Shown in pieces: positions 16,674-23,118 of a stretch of DNA of 30,638 bases; the first letter of the stretch is position 1, and each line of letters opens with the position of its first letter. The stretch spans positions 1-30,638 of the forward strand of contig CAZRBN010000007.1 of the NCBI GenBank assembly GCA_964598355.1, written 5' to 3'. Position numbers and translations under genes: made by a program. The DNA is from DASQJJ01 sp964598355. GTDB taxonomy: Bacteria; Patescibacteriota; Microgenomatia; Levybacterales; UBA12049. A model generated the notes under the pieces. The model was not told the origin of the DNA. It made no database searches and saw only the letters and a program-made list of their open reading frames with translations.

Positions 16674-17893
16674 ATGCGTACACTCCTTTGTATACTCGCT
16701 ACTGCTTGTTGTGTCGCCTTTTTTGTCCCAAATGCACTAAGCCGCACATATCCTTCTCCATGAAGACCAAACCCAACTCCGGGAGTACAAATAACATGAG
16801 CTTTCATAAGTAATGTGTCAAAGAAATCCCACGAGGTCATTTCTACTGGTGTTTTCACCCAAATATATGGAGCATTTTCTCCACCAATAACTTCCAACCC
16901 TAACGTAGTAAATCCGTCACGAATAATTTTTGCATTTGCCAAATAATACGCAATGATTTTGTGACATGCTTTCTGTCCTTTTTCACTCAAAGCAGCAGCT
17001 CCTCCTGCTTGTGCAATATTTGATGCTCCATTAAACATAGTTGTTTGCCGTCTATTCCATGCTTTATTAACTTCCCCAGACTTAGATCCTTCAACCACCA
17101 ATGCTTTTGGAACAACTGTCCACCCCAATCTGACACCGGTAAATCCTGCATATTTTGAAAAACTATTTATTTCTATTGCACACTCTTTTGCACCTTCAAT
17201 TTCATAAATACTTCTGGGAAGTGAATCATCTTGAATAAAAGCACTATATGCAGCGTCAAAAATAATAACTGACTCTTCTCTTCTCGCATATGTAACAAAT
17301 TTTTGTAATTGTTCTTGTGTTGCAACAGCACCTGTTGGATTATTTGGACTGCATATGTAGATAATATCTGCATGCCCTAGAGGAACATCTGGAAAAAATC
17401 CAGTATCTTTCGTACACGGCATGTATATCAACCCGTTATATTTCCCATTCTCAAATTCCCCTGTATGTCCATACAACACACTACTATCAACATACGCTGG
17501 ATAGACTGGATCTTGAATAGCAATACTACTGTCTTCACTGAAAATTGATTGCACATTTGCCAAATCTGATTTTGCACCATCACTGATAAAAATCTCATCA
17601 GTATCAAGAGAAATTCCTTCTCGTTGGTACCACTCTCCCAATGCCTTCCGAAGATTTTGATTACCTTGTTCATCTCCGTATCCAGTATAGGTATCAATGA
17701 ACCCAAGCTGCTCCACTTCTCCTCTCAAACCTTCAATAATCGCTGAAGGTAACGGCTGAGTTGTATTACCAATTCCCAGACTAAAAAGGACAACATCAGG
17801 ATGTTCTTCTTTAAATTTTCTGGTTCGTTTCGCAATTTCTGAAAAAAGATATGAACCTTGTATTCTTTTATAATTTGCATTAAGCGTTGCCAT
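16670..17893 (-). CDS. dapL: LL-diaminopimelate aminotransferase
   Basis: 407 aa class I/II aminotransferase converting tetrahydrodipicolinate to LL-diaminopimelate in one step and bypassing the acyl-intermediate routes (dapC/D/E). The N-terminus LNANYKRIQGSYLFSEI and SLGIGNTTQPLP are typical of DapL, as is the TGYGDEQGNQNLR block. Lys247 in NSFSKYAGFTGVRLGW binds PLP, and SPNNPTG is the conserved cofactor loop. It is the first gene of the operon, starting 7 bases after the T-tract of the candidate attenuator, with no Shine-Dalgarno. No dapF epimerase gene lies in the window. Confidence 0.95.
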   Translation of the reverse strand: MATLNANYKRIQGSYLFSEIAKRTRKFKEEHPDVVLFSLGIGNTTQPLPSAIIEGLRGEVEQLGFIDTYTGYGDEQGNQNLRKALGEWYQREGISLDTDEIFISDGAKSDLANVQSIFSEDSSIAIQDPVYPAYVDSSVLYGHTGEFENGKYNGLIYMPCTKDTGFFPDVPLGHADIIYICSPNNPTGAVATQEQLQKFVTYARREESVIIFDAAYSAFIQDDSLPRSIYEIEGAKECAIEINSFSKYAGFTGVRLGWTVVPKALVVEGSKSGEVNKAWNRRQTTMFNGASNIAQAGGAAALSEKGQKACHKIIAYYLANAKIIRDGFTTLGLEVIGGENAPYIWVKTPVEMTSWDFFDTLLMKAHVICTPGVGFGLHGEGYVRLSAFGTKKATQQAVASIQRSVRI

Positions 17894-17900
17894 AAGTCAT

Positions 17901-17952
17901 AAAAAAACCCCTTGGAAGGGTATGGATATTTTTACAAAATAAACTACCCCTA
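17901..17952 (-). promoter_or_regulatory. Candidate transcription attenuator of the lysine operon
   Basis: Minus-strand RNA can form two exclusive structures. Antiterminator: AGGGGUA (17951-17945) pairs with UACCCUU (17922-17916), seven pairs with one wobble, stacked on an inner hairpin UAUUUU-GUA-AAAAUA. Terminator: CCCU(U) (17920-17916) pairs with (A)AGGGG (17913-17908), followed by seven U's (17907-17901). The two share CCCUU. The leader ORF stop codon UAG overlaps the left antiterminator arm, as in classical ribosome-mediated attenuation. The terminator stem is short, so the call rests on the overall arrangement. Confidence 0.5.
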
Positions 17953-18000
17953 CAAGGAAAACATTGTTTTCTTTTCTAGTATTTCACAATTTCTTTGCAT
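17950..18000 (-). CDS. Leader peptide of the lysine operon (candidate)
   Basis: A 16-codon ORF, M-Q-R-N-C-E-I-L-E-K-K-T-M-F-S-L then TAG, starting 7 bases after the -10 box and so possibly leaderless. Codons 10 and 11 are adjacent lysine codons (AAG AAA). A ribosome stalled there would leave the antiterminator arm free, while one that reached the stop would cover it. Lys codons are common in AT-rich DNA, so on its own the ORF is weak; its position relative to the promoter and hairpins makes it interesting. Confidence 0.4.
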   Translation of the reverse strand: MQRNCEILEKKTMFSL

Positions 18001-18007
18001 ATCATGC

Positions 18008-18036
18008 ATTATGAAGACCAATAGGTAGCTAGTCAA
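18008..18036 (-). promoter_or_regulatory. Promoter of the lysine operon
   Basis: Minus strand: TTGACT (18031-18036), 17 bases, CATAAT (18008-18013); five of six consensus matches in each box. It reads through the leader ORF and attenuator into dapL. It lies back to back with the ACT-gene promoter. Confidence 0.7.
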
Positions 18037-18050
18037 TTTTTCTAACAGAT

Positions 18051-18087
18051 TTGACAAAATACGCGGATTTCTGTTAAAATTTTAACA
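18051..18087 (+). promoter_or_regulatory. Leaderless promoter of the ACT gene with palindromic operator
   Basis: TTGACA (18051-18056), 18 bases, TAAAAT (18075-18080), then 6 bases to the ATG at 18087. A perfect 16-bp palindrome, TGTTAAAA-TTTTAACA (18072-18087), covers the -10 and the start point. A further half-site, TAACAGA (18043-18049), mirrors TCTGTTA (18070-18076) across the -35. A protein bound there would block this promoter and could also touch the lysine promoter. Confidence 0.6.
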
Positions 18088-18749
18088 TGATTACTGTTCC
18101 AGAAGCTACCAAACAAATTATTGAGCGCTCACGATATTTAGTCGAAGCAATGAGTAAAGACCTTATTAATTACTCATCCCTTGCAAGGTATATTAAGCCA
18201 GAGTTAGAAAAAATGCTTTACAAACCAGTAAGCGAAGCTTCTATTATTATGGCAATAAAAAGAATTGCTGAAGAAATAAAACCAAAATTTGCCCCTCTGA
18301 CAATTTTCACCTCAACTCCTGAAATGATAGTTAGGTCAAATTTGGTAGAGCTTAACCTTTCTAATTCTGAGAGTTTGCGAGAAAAATATAAGTTGCTTTC
18401 AGAGGTATATTCAGAAAAAAGTAAATATTATTTTACCCTTACCGAAGGAGTTTTTGAAACAGCAATTATCGTCAGTAACGATTTGCAGCAACAAGTAAAA
18501 GCTGCTTTGGCAAATGAAAAAATTGTTTCTGAAAAGAATAATCTTTCTGCAATTACTATTCGTTTACCAAAAGAAAATATTGATACTCCTGGAGTATATT
18601 ACTTCTTTCTCAAATCTTTGGCTTGGGATGGAATAAATATTGTTGAAATTGTTTCAACACCAAATGAAGTGTCAATTATTTTAGATGACAAAGATGTCAA
18701 TGTAGCCTTCGGAATACTAAAAGGACTTTTCCCTATAAAAACCCTTTGA
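18087..18749 (+). CDS. ACT-domain regulatory protein divergent from the lysine operon
   Basis: 220 aa. Residues 1-65 are helical (NYSSLARYIKPELEKML, then SEASIIMAIKRI) and could be a winged-helix-like domain, though I do not recognise a named family. Residues about 70-145 look like a degenerate first ACT-like unit. Residues 154-215 form a clear ACT domain: AITIRLP, DTPGVYYFFLKSLAWDGINI, EIVSTPNEVSIILDD, VAFGILKGLF. The layout matches the second ACT domain of aspartate kinases (TPGVxxxxxxxLAxxGINI). The neighbouring LysC lacks its ACT domains, so this may be a detached lysine sensor acting on LysC or on transcription (inference). It has a leaderless promoter and ends 28 bases from a convergent small gene. 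Confidence 0.75.
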   Translation: MITVPEATKQIIERSRYLVEAMSKDLINYSSLARYIKPELEKMLYKPVSEASIIMAIKRIAEEIKPKFAPLTIFTSTPEMIVRSNLVELNLSNSESLREKYKLLSEVYSEKSKYYFTLTEGVFETAIIVSNDLQQQVKAALANEKIVSEKNNLSAITIRLPKENIDTPGVYYFFLKSLAWDGINIVEIVSTPNEVSIILDDKDVNVAFGILKGLFPIKTL

Positions 18750-18777
18750 TTATTCTGCTAGCAAGACTATCTTACAG

Positions 18778-18996
18778 TTACCTAATACGTAAATGATCTG
18801 GATGTAACGATCCTCCTTCACTCTCCCAAACTCTTTCTTGTTGAGGTAATGGTAATTCAAACTGTCTTGGGTCTGGGACCCCTTCATCCCCCATAATAAC
18901 ATCTGGATACTGTGTTATTCTATCTCGTATTCTTCCTTCCTTACTTCTTTGATTATGTTTTACTAGTGGAACTTCTCTTCTTCTTGAACCTCCCAT
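18778..18996 (-). CDS. 72-aa hydrophilic protein of unknown function
   Basis: I chose the ATG at 18996 (72 aa) because a perfect Shine-Dalgarno, AAAGGAGGTG, lies 7-8 bases before it; a GTG at 19005 is inside that site. The protein starts with a basic stretch (GGSRRREV), is rich in Arg, Pro, Glu and Asp, has no hydrophobic segment and no Cys, and looks largely disordered. I recognise no family. It has its own promoter and a palindrome upstream that is shared with tdh. The strong ribosome site, unlike nearly all neighbours but like the 30-aa basic peptide, argues for high expression. It is convergent with the ACT gene. Confidence 0.7.
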   Translation of the reverse strand: MGGSRRREVPLVKHNQRSKEGRIRDRITQYPDVIMGDEGVPDPRQFELPLPQQERVWESEGGSLHPDHLRIR

Positions 18997-19020
18997 ATTT
19001 AACACCTCCTTTCTTTACTG

Positions 19021-19049
19021 ATACTACAAAATGAAGAAATCAAGGTCAA
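19021..19049 (-). promoter_or_regulatory. Promoter of the 72-aa gene
   Basis: Minus strand: TTGACC (19044-19049), 17 bases, TAGTAT (19021-19026). It would give a leader of about 15-20 bases that contains the strong Shine-Dalgarno. Confidence 0.6.
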
Positions 19050-19081
19050 ATTTTACGAAATTTTAAACACTATGAAAGGAG

Positions 19082-19099
19082 TTGTTAAAAATATAACAA
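19082..19099. promoter_or_regulatory. Palindromic motif upstream of the 72-aa gene
   Basis: TTGTTAAAAATATAACAA, one base from a perfect TTGTTAAA-N2-TTTAACAA palindrome. Its edge is 33 bases from the outer edge of the TTGACC box, exactly as for the tdh copy at 21416-21433. Confidence 0.5.
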
Positions 19100-19110
19100 A
19101 GAAGAAACGA

Positions 19111-20307
19111 TTATAAAACGCCAAGTTCTTTTCTTACTTTTTCAAATGCAGAAAGACCTTTGTCCATATCTGCTTTTTCAAATGAAGCACTTGCAATAAC
19201 TCGGATTCGTGCTTTACCCTTAGCAACCATAGGAAAAACAATTGGCGTTGCAAAAATATTTTCCTCAAACAGCCGTGCACTAAATTGCCTTGCTGTTTCT
19301 TCATCACCTAACATCACTGGAATAATAGGAGTTTGAGAATGACCTGTATCAAACCCTAATTTTTTAAATCCATCTTGCAAATATGCTACATTCTCCCACA
19401 ATTTTTTGACAGGAGCATCTGATTCAAGAAGAATGTTGACTGCCTTAAGAGCTGCAGCAGTGTCAGGAATCGTGAGAGCAATTGAGAAAAGTCTCTGACG
19501 AGCTTTGAGCATATAAAAATCGATAATTGTTTTTTTACCAACGATAAATCCTCCCATAACAGAAAAAGCCTTCGAAAGACTTCCTACTTCTATATCTACT
19601 TGTCCCAATAGCCCAAAATGAGAAACAATTCCTCGCCCACCTTTTCCCAAAACTCCTTCACCGTGTGCATCATCAACCATAGTGAGTGCGTCATACTGTC
19701 TTGCCAACTGTACAATTTCTGGAAGCGGAGCTATATCACCGTCCATAGAAAAAACACCATCTGTCACTATAAGAACAAGCGGCAAAGAGCCATCTGATTT
19801 TGTATTTTTTCGTATTTCATCAACTTCTTTCAATTTTATTTCTAAGTCTTTTGTATCTGCGTGCTTATAAATAAATTTATTTTTTACCCCTGAAAGTTTT
19901 ATGGCATCAATAATAGAGGCATGATTTAACTCATCAGAAATAACAATATCTTCTTTTCCAAGAATTGTTTGAATTGCTGCAGCATTTGCCATATATGCAC
20001 TTGAAAAAACAACTGCTTTCTCTGTCCCTTTAAATCGTGCTATTGCTTCTTCAAGTTCAAGGTGAAGTTTGTGCGTACCTGCAAGAGTTCGATACCCTGT
20101 ACCTATTCCATACTGTTGAACAGCCTCACTGACAGCATTGGTGAGACGAGGGTCAACAGCCAAACCTAAATAATGACTTGAGCAAAAATTCAGTTTTTTC
20201 TTACCATCAATAGTAAGATATGCTCCCTCTCCGGATTCAATAACATGAGGCCATTTTCCTGCTGCAGTTATTTGTTCTAATTTGTTATAAAAATCATTAA
20301 CGTTCAT
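19111..20307 (-). CDS. kbl: Glycine C-acetyltransferase (2-amino-3-ketobutyrate CoA ligase)
   Basis: 398 aa from the ATG at 20307 (a TTG three codons upstream is less likely). PLP-dependent alpha-oxoamine synthase that splits 2-amino-3-oxobutyrate with CoA into glycine and acetyl-CoA. Motifs: SSHYLGLA (43-50), GTGYRTLAGTH (69-79), DELNHASIIDA (His129), VDDAHGEG (Asp212, His215) and GSLSKAFS with Schiff-base Lys246. By sequence alone it could also be BioF, but the upstream tdh gene, 18 bases away, decides for Kbl. Confidence 0.9.
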   Translation of the reverse strand: MNVNDFYNKLEQITAAGKWPHVIESGEGAYLTIDGKKKLNFCSSHYLGLAVDPRLTNAVSEAVQQYGIGTGYRTLAGTHKLHLELEEAIARFKGTEKAVVFSSAYMANAAAIQTILGKEDIVISDELNHASIIDAIKLSGVKNKFIYKHADTKDLEIKLKEVDEIRKNTKSDGSLPLVLIVTDGVFSMDGDIAPLPEIVQLARQYDALTMVDDAHGEGVLGKGGRGIVSHFGLLGQVDIEVGSLSKAFSVMGGFIVGKKTIIDFYMLKARQRLFSIALTIPDTAAALKAVNILLESDAPVKKLWENVAYLQDGFKKLGFDTGHSQTPIIPVMLGDEETARQFSARLFEENIFATPIVFPMVAKGKARIRVIASASFEKADMDKGLSAFEKVRKELGVL

Positions 20308-20325
20308 AGCAAACAAACCAACTTA

Positions 20326-21348
20326 TTATGGTGTTAATAAAATCTTCCCGCACTCTCCAGATTTCATAACTTTCATTGCTTCTTCAAATTCAGACAGTTT
20401 GAATCTGTGAGTAATCATTACTCCTAAATCAACTTTTTTTGTTCTTAGTAAATCGCTCACTTGATACCAAGTCTCCCAAATTTTTCGTCCAAAAACACAT
20501 TTTGCAGTTAGTTCTTTATTAATAAAATATTTACCAATATCTATTGGCACTTCTTTCTTGGGAATTCCAAAAAATACAATTGTCCCTGCAATTCGTGCAG
20601 CTTTTAAGGCATTTTGAATAACATCTGCATTTCCAGACATTTCCAAAACAACGTCTATTGCATTCTCATACTTTGCTGGCAACACTTCATACACTTCATC
20701 TGCACCCATTTCTTTTCCTAGAGTTCTTCTATATTCACCTCTATTAATGCCAATCACTTTTGTTGCACCGTACGCCTTTGCAACAGCAATGGCACAAAGA
20801 CCAGTTGGACCAAGCCCAAAGACAACAACTGTTTTACCCATAACCTCGGCTTTCTGAGCAACATGCACAGCGTTTCCTAAAGGTTCTTGCGCACTCATCC
20901 ATTCAAGAGGAATTGTTGTATCATTTTTCCAAGCAGTTCGGACAGGAATAACAGCATATGCAGCAAAACCTCCATTTCTCCCAATACCAAAAAGCTGCAT
21001 TCTCTCACATATATGACGATTGCCAATTCGACATTGATAACATTCACCACAGAAAATATGTGTTTCAGAAGAAACCAAATCACCAATTGCCAAACCCTGT
21101 GGATTATCACTGTTAATCTCAATAATTTCACCCACAAGCTCGTGACCTATGATAGCTGGAGGGGCAATATGCCCTTGTGCCCATGGAGTCCAGTCATAGA
21201 TACTGACATCTGTACCACAAATAGAGGCTGCTTTTACTTTTACCAATACTTCATCTGTTCCAGGTGTTGGAACAGGAACTTCTTTGATAACAACATCTGC
21301 TTCTGGTTTTTCTTTGACAACTGCCAACATGGTTTTAGGGAGATTCAT
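20326..21348 (-). CDS. tdh: L-threonine 3-dehydrogenase
   Basis: 340 aa zinc-dependent medium-chain dehydrogenase oxidising threonine to 2-amino-3-oxobutyrate with NAD+. Catalytic zinc residues are Cys44 (SICGTD) and His69-Glu70 (GHE), with Glu155 also conserved. The structural zinc Cys set is at 100, 103, 106 and 114 (FCGECYQCRIGNRHIC). The NAD loop is FGLGPTGL (177-184). The start YDWTPWAQGHI pattern is characteristic of Tdh rather than general alcohol dehydrogenases. With kbl it makes a two-gene operon from threonine to glycine and acetyl-CoA. The promoter predicts a leaderless mRNA. Confidence 0.93.
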   Translation of the reverse strand: MNLPKTMLAVVKEKPEADVVIKEVPVPTPGTDEVLVKVKAASICGTDVSIYDWTPWAQGHIAPPAIIGHELVGEIIEINSDNPQGLAIGDLVSSETHIFCGECYQCRIGNRHICERMQLFGIGRNGGFAAYAVIPVRTAWKNDTTIPLEWMSAQEPLGNAVHVAQKAEVMGKTVVVFGLGPTGLCAIAVAKAYGATKVIGINRGEYRRTLGKEMGADEVYEVLPAKYENAIDVVLEMSGNADVIQNALKAARIAGTIVFFGIPKKEVPIDIGKYFINKELTAKCVFGRKIWETWYQVSDLLRTKKVDLGVMITHRFKLSEFEEAMKVMKSGECGKILLTP

Positions 21349-21354
21349 AGAGCA

Positions 21355-21383
21355 AGATTAGCAAAGGTATATGAGAAGGTCAA
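21355..21383 (-). promoter_or_regulatory. Leaderless promoter of tdh-kbl
   Basis: Minus strand: TTGACC (21378-21383), 17 bases, TAATCT (21355-21360), then 6 bases to the tdh ATG (21348). Transcription should start at or beside the start codon. No Shine-Dalgarno is present, as expected for a leaderless mRNA. Confidence 0.6.
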
Positions 21384-21415
21384 TTTTTCCCTAAATTTCA
21401 ACAAAGAAGAGAGAA

Positions 21416-21433
21416 TTGTTAAAAATTTAACAA
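21416..21433. promoter_or_regulatory. Palindromic motif upstream of tdh
   Basis: TTGTTAAA-AA-TTTAACAA, a perfect 8+8 palindrome, 33 bases beyond the tdh -35 box. It shares sequence and spacing with 19082-19099 and half-sites with 18072-18087. Between it and greA (21434-21519) I see AT-rich sequence and an anti-Shine-Dalgarno-like string. Confidence 0.5.
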
Positions 21434-21519
21434 GAGGGATATTACTATATTGTTGAAAAAAGGAGTTGAATTTTTAGTTGCTCTTGTTCGAGGACGAAAA
21501 TTATAGAAACCAAAGGAGG

Positions 21520-21978
21520 TTATTTTACACTCACAACTGTGTAGAGGACTTTACCAGCTGGAGCATCAACTTCAACCTTTTCTCCTTCTGATTTACCTAA
21601 AAGAGCTTTTCCAAGAGGAGATTCATGAGAAATTTTCTTTTCTGCTGGATCTGCTTCCCATTCGCCAACTACCATGTAAATATCTTCACGAGATCCTACT
21701 TTTAAGGTTACCTTAGAACCTAAAGCAACAGATCCTTTTCCAGTATCTTCAATCAGAGAGACTTGCTTAAGAAGCTCATCTAATTCATCAATTCTTCCGT
21801 CAACAAAAGACAATTCATCACGAGCTGCTGTATATTCAGCATTTTCAGATAAATCGCCCTGATTTCGAGCTTGAGAAAGTCTTTCTAAAACTTCCGGTCT
21901 TTTAACCTTGGTCAATTCTTCATGCTCTTTTCTTAAAGCTTCCAAACCTTCTTTTGTTAAATATATTTTTTTATCCAT
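21520..21978 (-). CDS. greA: Transcription elongation factor GreA
   Basis: 152 aa. The N-terminal coiled coil (about residues 8-75) enters the RNA polymerase secondary channel; its tip, GDLSENAEY (41-49), carries the acidic residues Asp42 and Glu45 that activate cleavage of backtracked RNA. The C-terminal FKBP-like domain (about 80-152) includes GSKVTL and SPLGKALLGK. Length is a few residues under the usual 158. The gene has a strong promoter and a leader of about 60 bases with a terminator-like hairpin, and no Shine-Dalgarno near the ATG. Confidence 0.96.
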   Translation of the reverse strand: MDKKIYLTKEGLEALRKEHEELTKVKRPEVLERLSQARNQGDLSENAEYTAARDELSFVDGRIDELDELLKQVSLIEDTGKGSVALGSKVTLKVGSREDIYMVVGEWEADPAEKKISHESPLGKALLGKSEGEKVEVDAPAGKVLYTVVSVK

Positions 21979-21990
21979 ATCTGTATTAAA

Positions 21991-22016
21991 GAAAATTCCC
22001 TCGCGTAATGGAGGGA
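21991..22016 (-). promoter_or_regulatory. Terminator-like hairpin in the greA leader
   Basis: Minus strand: TCCCTC-CATTACGC-GAGGGA followed by ATTTTC, a 6-bp stem with a T-rich tail, 18 bases before the greA ATG. It could end part of the transcripts early. Escherichia coli greA also has a leader terminator giving short GraL RNAs; the parallel is inference. Confidence 0.5.
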
Positions 22017-22044
22017 GACAGCATTGTTCTTCTTAACTTAGAGA

Positions 22045-22073
22045 ATAGTATCTGAGAAGGACCTATTTGTCAA
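22045..22073 (-). promoter_or_regulatory. Promoter of greA
   Basis: Minus strand: TTGACA (22068-22073), 17 bases, TACTAT (22045-22050). It is the best sigma-70-type match in the window and lies just after the stop of the CoA-enzyme gene. Confidence 0.75.
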
Positions 22074-22086
22074 GAACCTGGAGTAT

Positions 22087-23076
22087 TTATTCACGCACGA
22101 ATTGGATCAGAAACGCATACACTTTTTCTTTAACTTCCTCAGTAATAGGCAAATAAACAACACCTTCTTGAGGTTGTCCATAAAACAGCTTCCACCCTAG
22201 TGGTAGTAGTAATACAAGAGGAATAACTAATAAGTCTTCTTCACCATTTACCCGAACAATTACCCTCTTCTCTTTACTTTCTTTTAACGCCCGGTGCAAT
22301 ATCTCCCAAACGCCTGCTGTAATATGTCCTGAAGGATTTATCACTTCCAAAAGGTTCTCATCTCCAGAAAACTTAAGCTCCGCAATTGAATGAAATAGTG
22401 GCTTTCTTTCAATCGAAAAATCAATAACAGACAATATTTGTCCGACGTGCTCTTCATTAAACCTTTTTGCGGTTGCATCGCCAACCACAACAGTGTGATG
22501 TGGGTCAGCAAGCAGCTCCTGAGGGAACGATCCAGGTAAGAGCGTACCAAAAGGTTTGTGCAAAACTTCTCTGAGAGAAAAAGGAAGCGCAAGTGAATGC
22601 TTCGTCCATTTCTCATCTAAATATATTTCTCCCTGTCTGCCAATTTGTCCTTCTCTTACATGAGTTGAAGAAAGCACTGTATCATTCATAGTAAAAAGCG
22701 AAATACTAACAATAGGAAGTTGCGATAATCCTAGTTCTTGTCTTTTTACATTAATCTCTTCTCCACCGTGCTTTGTTGCTTCACTCACAATAATTGCGTC
22801 AACTTCAATTGAAGCATCAATGGCCTTGCCATAGATATCTTGAATAGGGAATATTTCTGCACGAATAAGTAATTTTTCGTCTGCCAAAAATGTTTTCAAT
22901 TCTTCCAATCTCTCTTGAAATGGCAACATATTTGCACCCTTTTGATGTGCATAGGTATCTGAAGTAAGACCAATGAGCACACGATCGCCAATGGCAAAAG
23001 TTTTTCTGAGAAAATACTTGTGCCCATCATGCAATCTATCAAAAGTTCCTCCACAAATAACTGTTTTATATTTCAT
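22087..23076 (-). CDS. Archaeal-type PPAT fused to DUF359 dephospho-CoA kinase (bifunctional CoA synthesis)
   Basis: 329 aa. Residues 1-150 are a nucleotidyltransferase with GGTFDRLHDGHKYFL (HxGH at 16-19) and the SSTHVREG block, matching the archaeal/eukaryotic phosphopantetheine adenylyltransferase (COG1019) rather than bacterial CoaD. Residues 163-329 match DUF359, the archaeal GTP-dependent dephospho-CoA kinase: LPFSLREVLHKPFGTLLPG, VVVGDATAKRF, INPSGHIT, VNGEEDLLVIPLVLLLPLGW and LFYGQPQEGVVYL. Together the two would perform the last two steps of CoA synthesis, like eukaryotic COASY but with an unrelated kinase domain. Both family assignments are from recalled motifs. It lies alone, upstream of greA, with no Shine-Dalgarno. 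Confidence 0.85.
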   Translation of the reverse strand: MKYKTVICGGTFDRLHDGHKYFLRKTFAIGDRVLIGLTSDTYAHQKGANMLPFQERLEELKTFLADEKLLIRAEIFPIQDIYGKAIDASIEVDAIIVSEATKHGGEEINVKRQELGLSQLPIVSISLFTMNDTVLSSTHVREGQIGRQGEIYLDEKWTKHSLALPFSLREVLHKPFGTLLPGSFPQELLADPHHTVVVGDATAKRFNEEHVGQILSVIDFSIERKPLFHSIAELKFSGDENLLEVINPSGHITAGVWEILHRALKESKEKRVIVRVNGEEDLLVIPLVLLLPLGWKLFYGQPQEGVVYLPITEEVKEKVYAFLIQFVRE

Positions 23077-23118
23077 AAAATAATTAAGGCAAACATTACA
23101 CCTAGTAGCTTAGAGCTT

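Noticed and set aside
17976..18005. Alternative leader ORF starting at ATG 18005 (M-I-C-K-E-I-V-K-Y)
   Set aside because: The start is only 3 bases after the -10 box and would probably not be transcribed; its stop does not overlap the antiterminator arm.
17894..18050. Lysine riboswitch or T-box in the dapL leader
   Set aside because: The transcribed leader is only about 100 bases, too short for a lysine riboswitch, and no T-box consensus (AGGGUGGNACCGCG) or specifier-loop layout is visible.
23090..23118. Possible small hairpin GTAG...CTAC between the CoA enzyme gene and the nucleotidyltransferase gene
   Set aside because: The stem is only four bases and has no T-tract; not distinguishable from chance.
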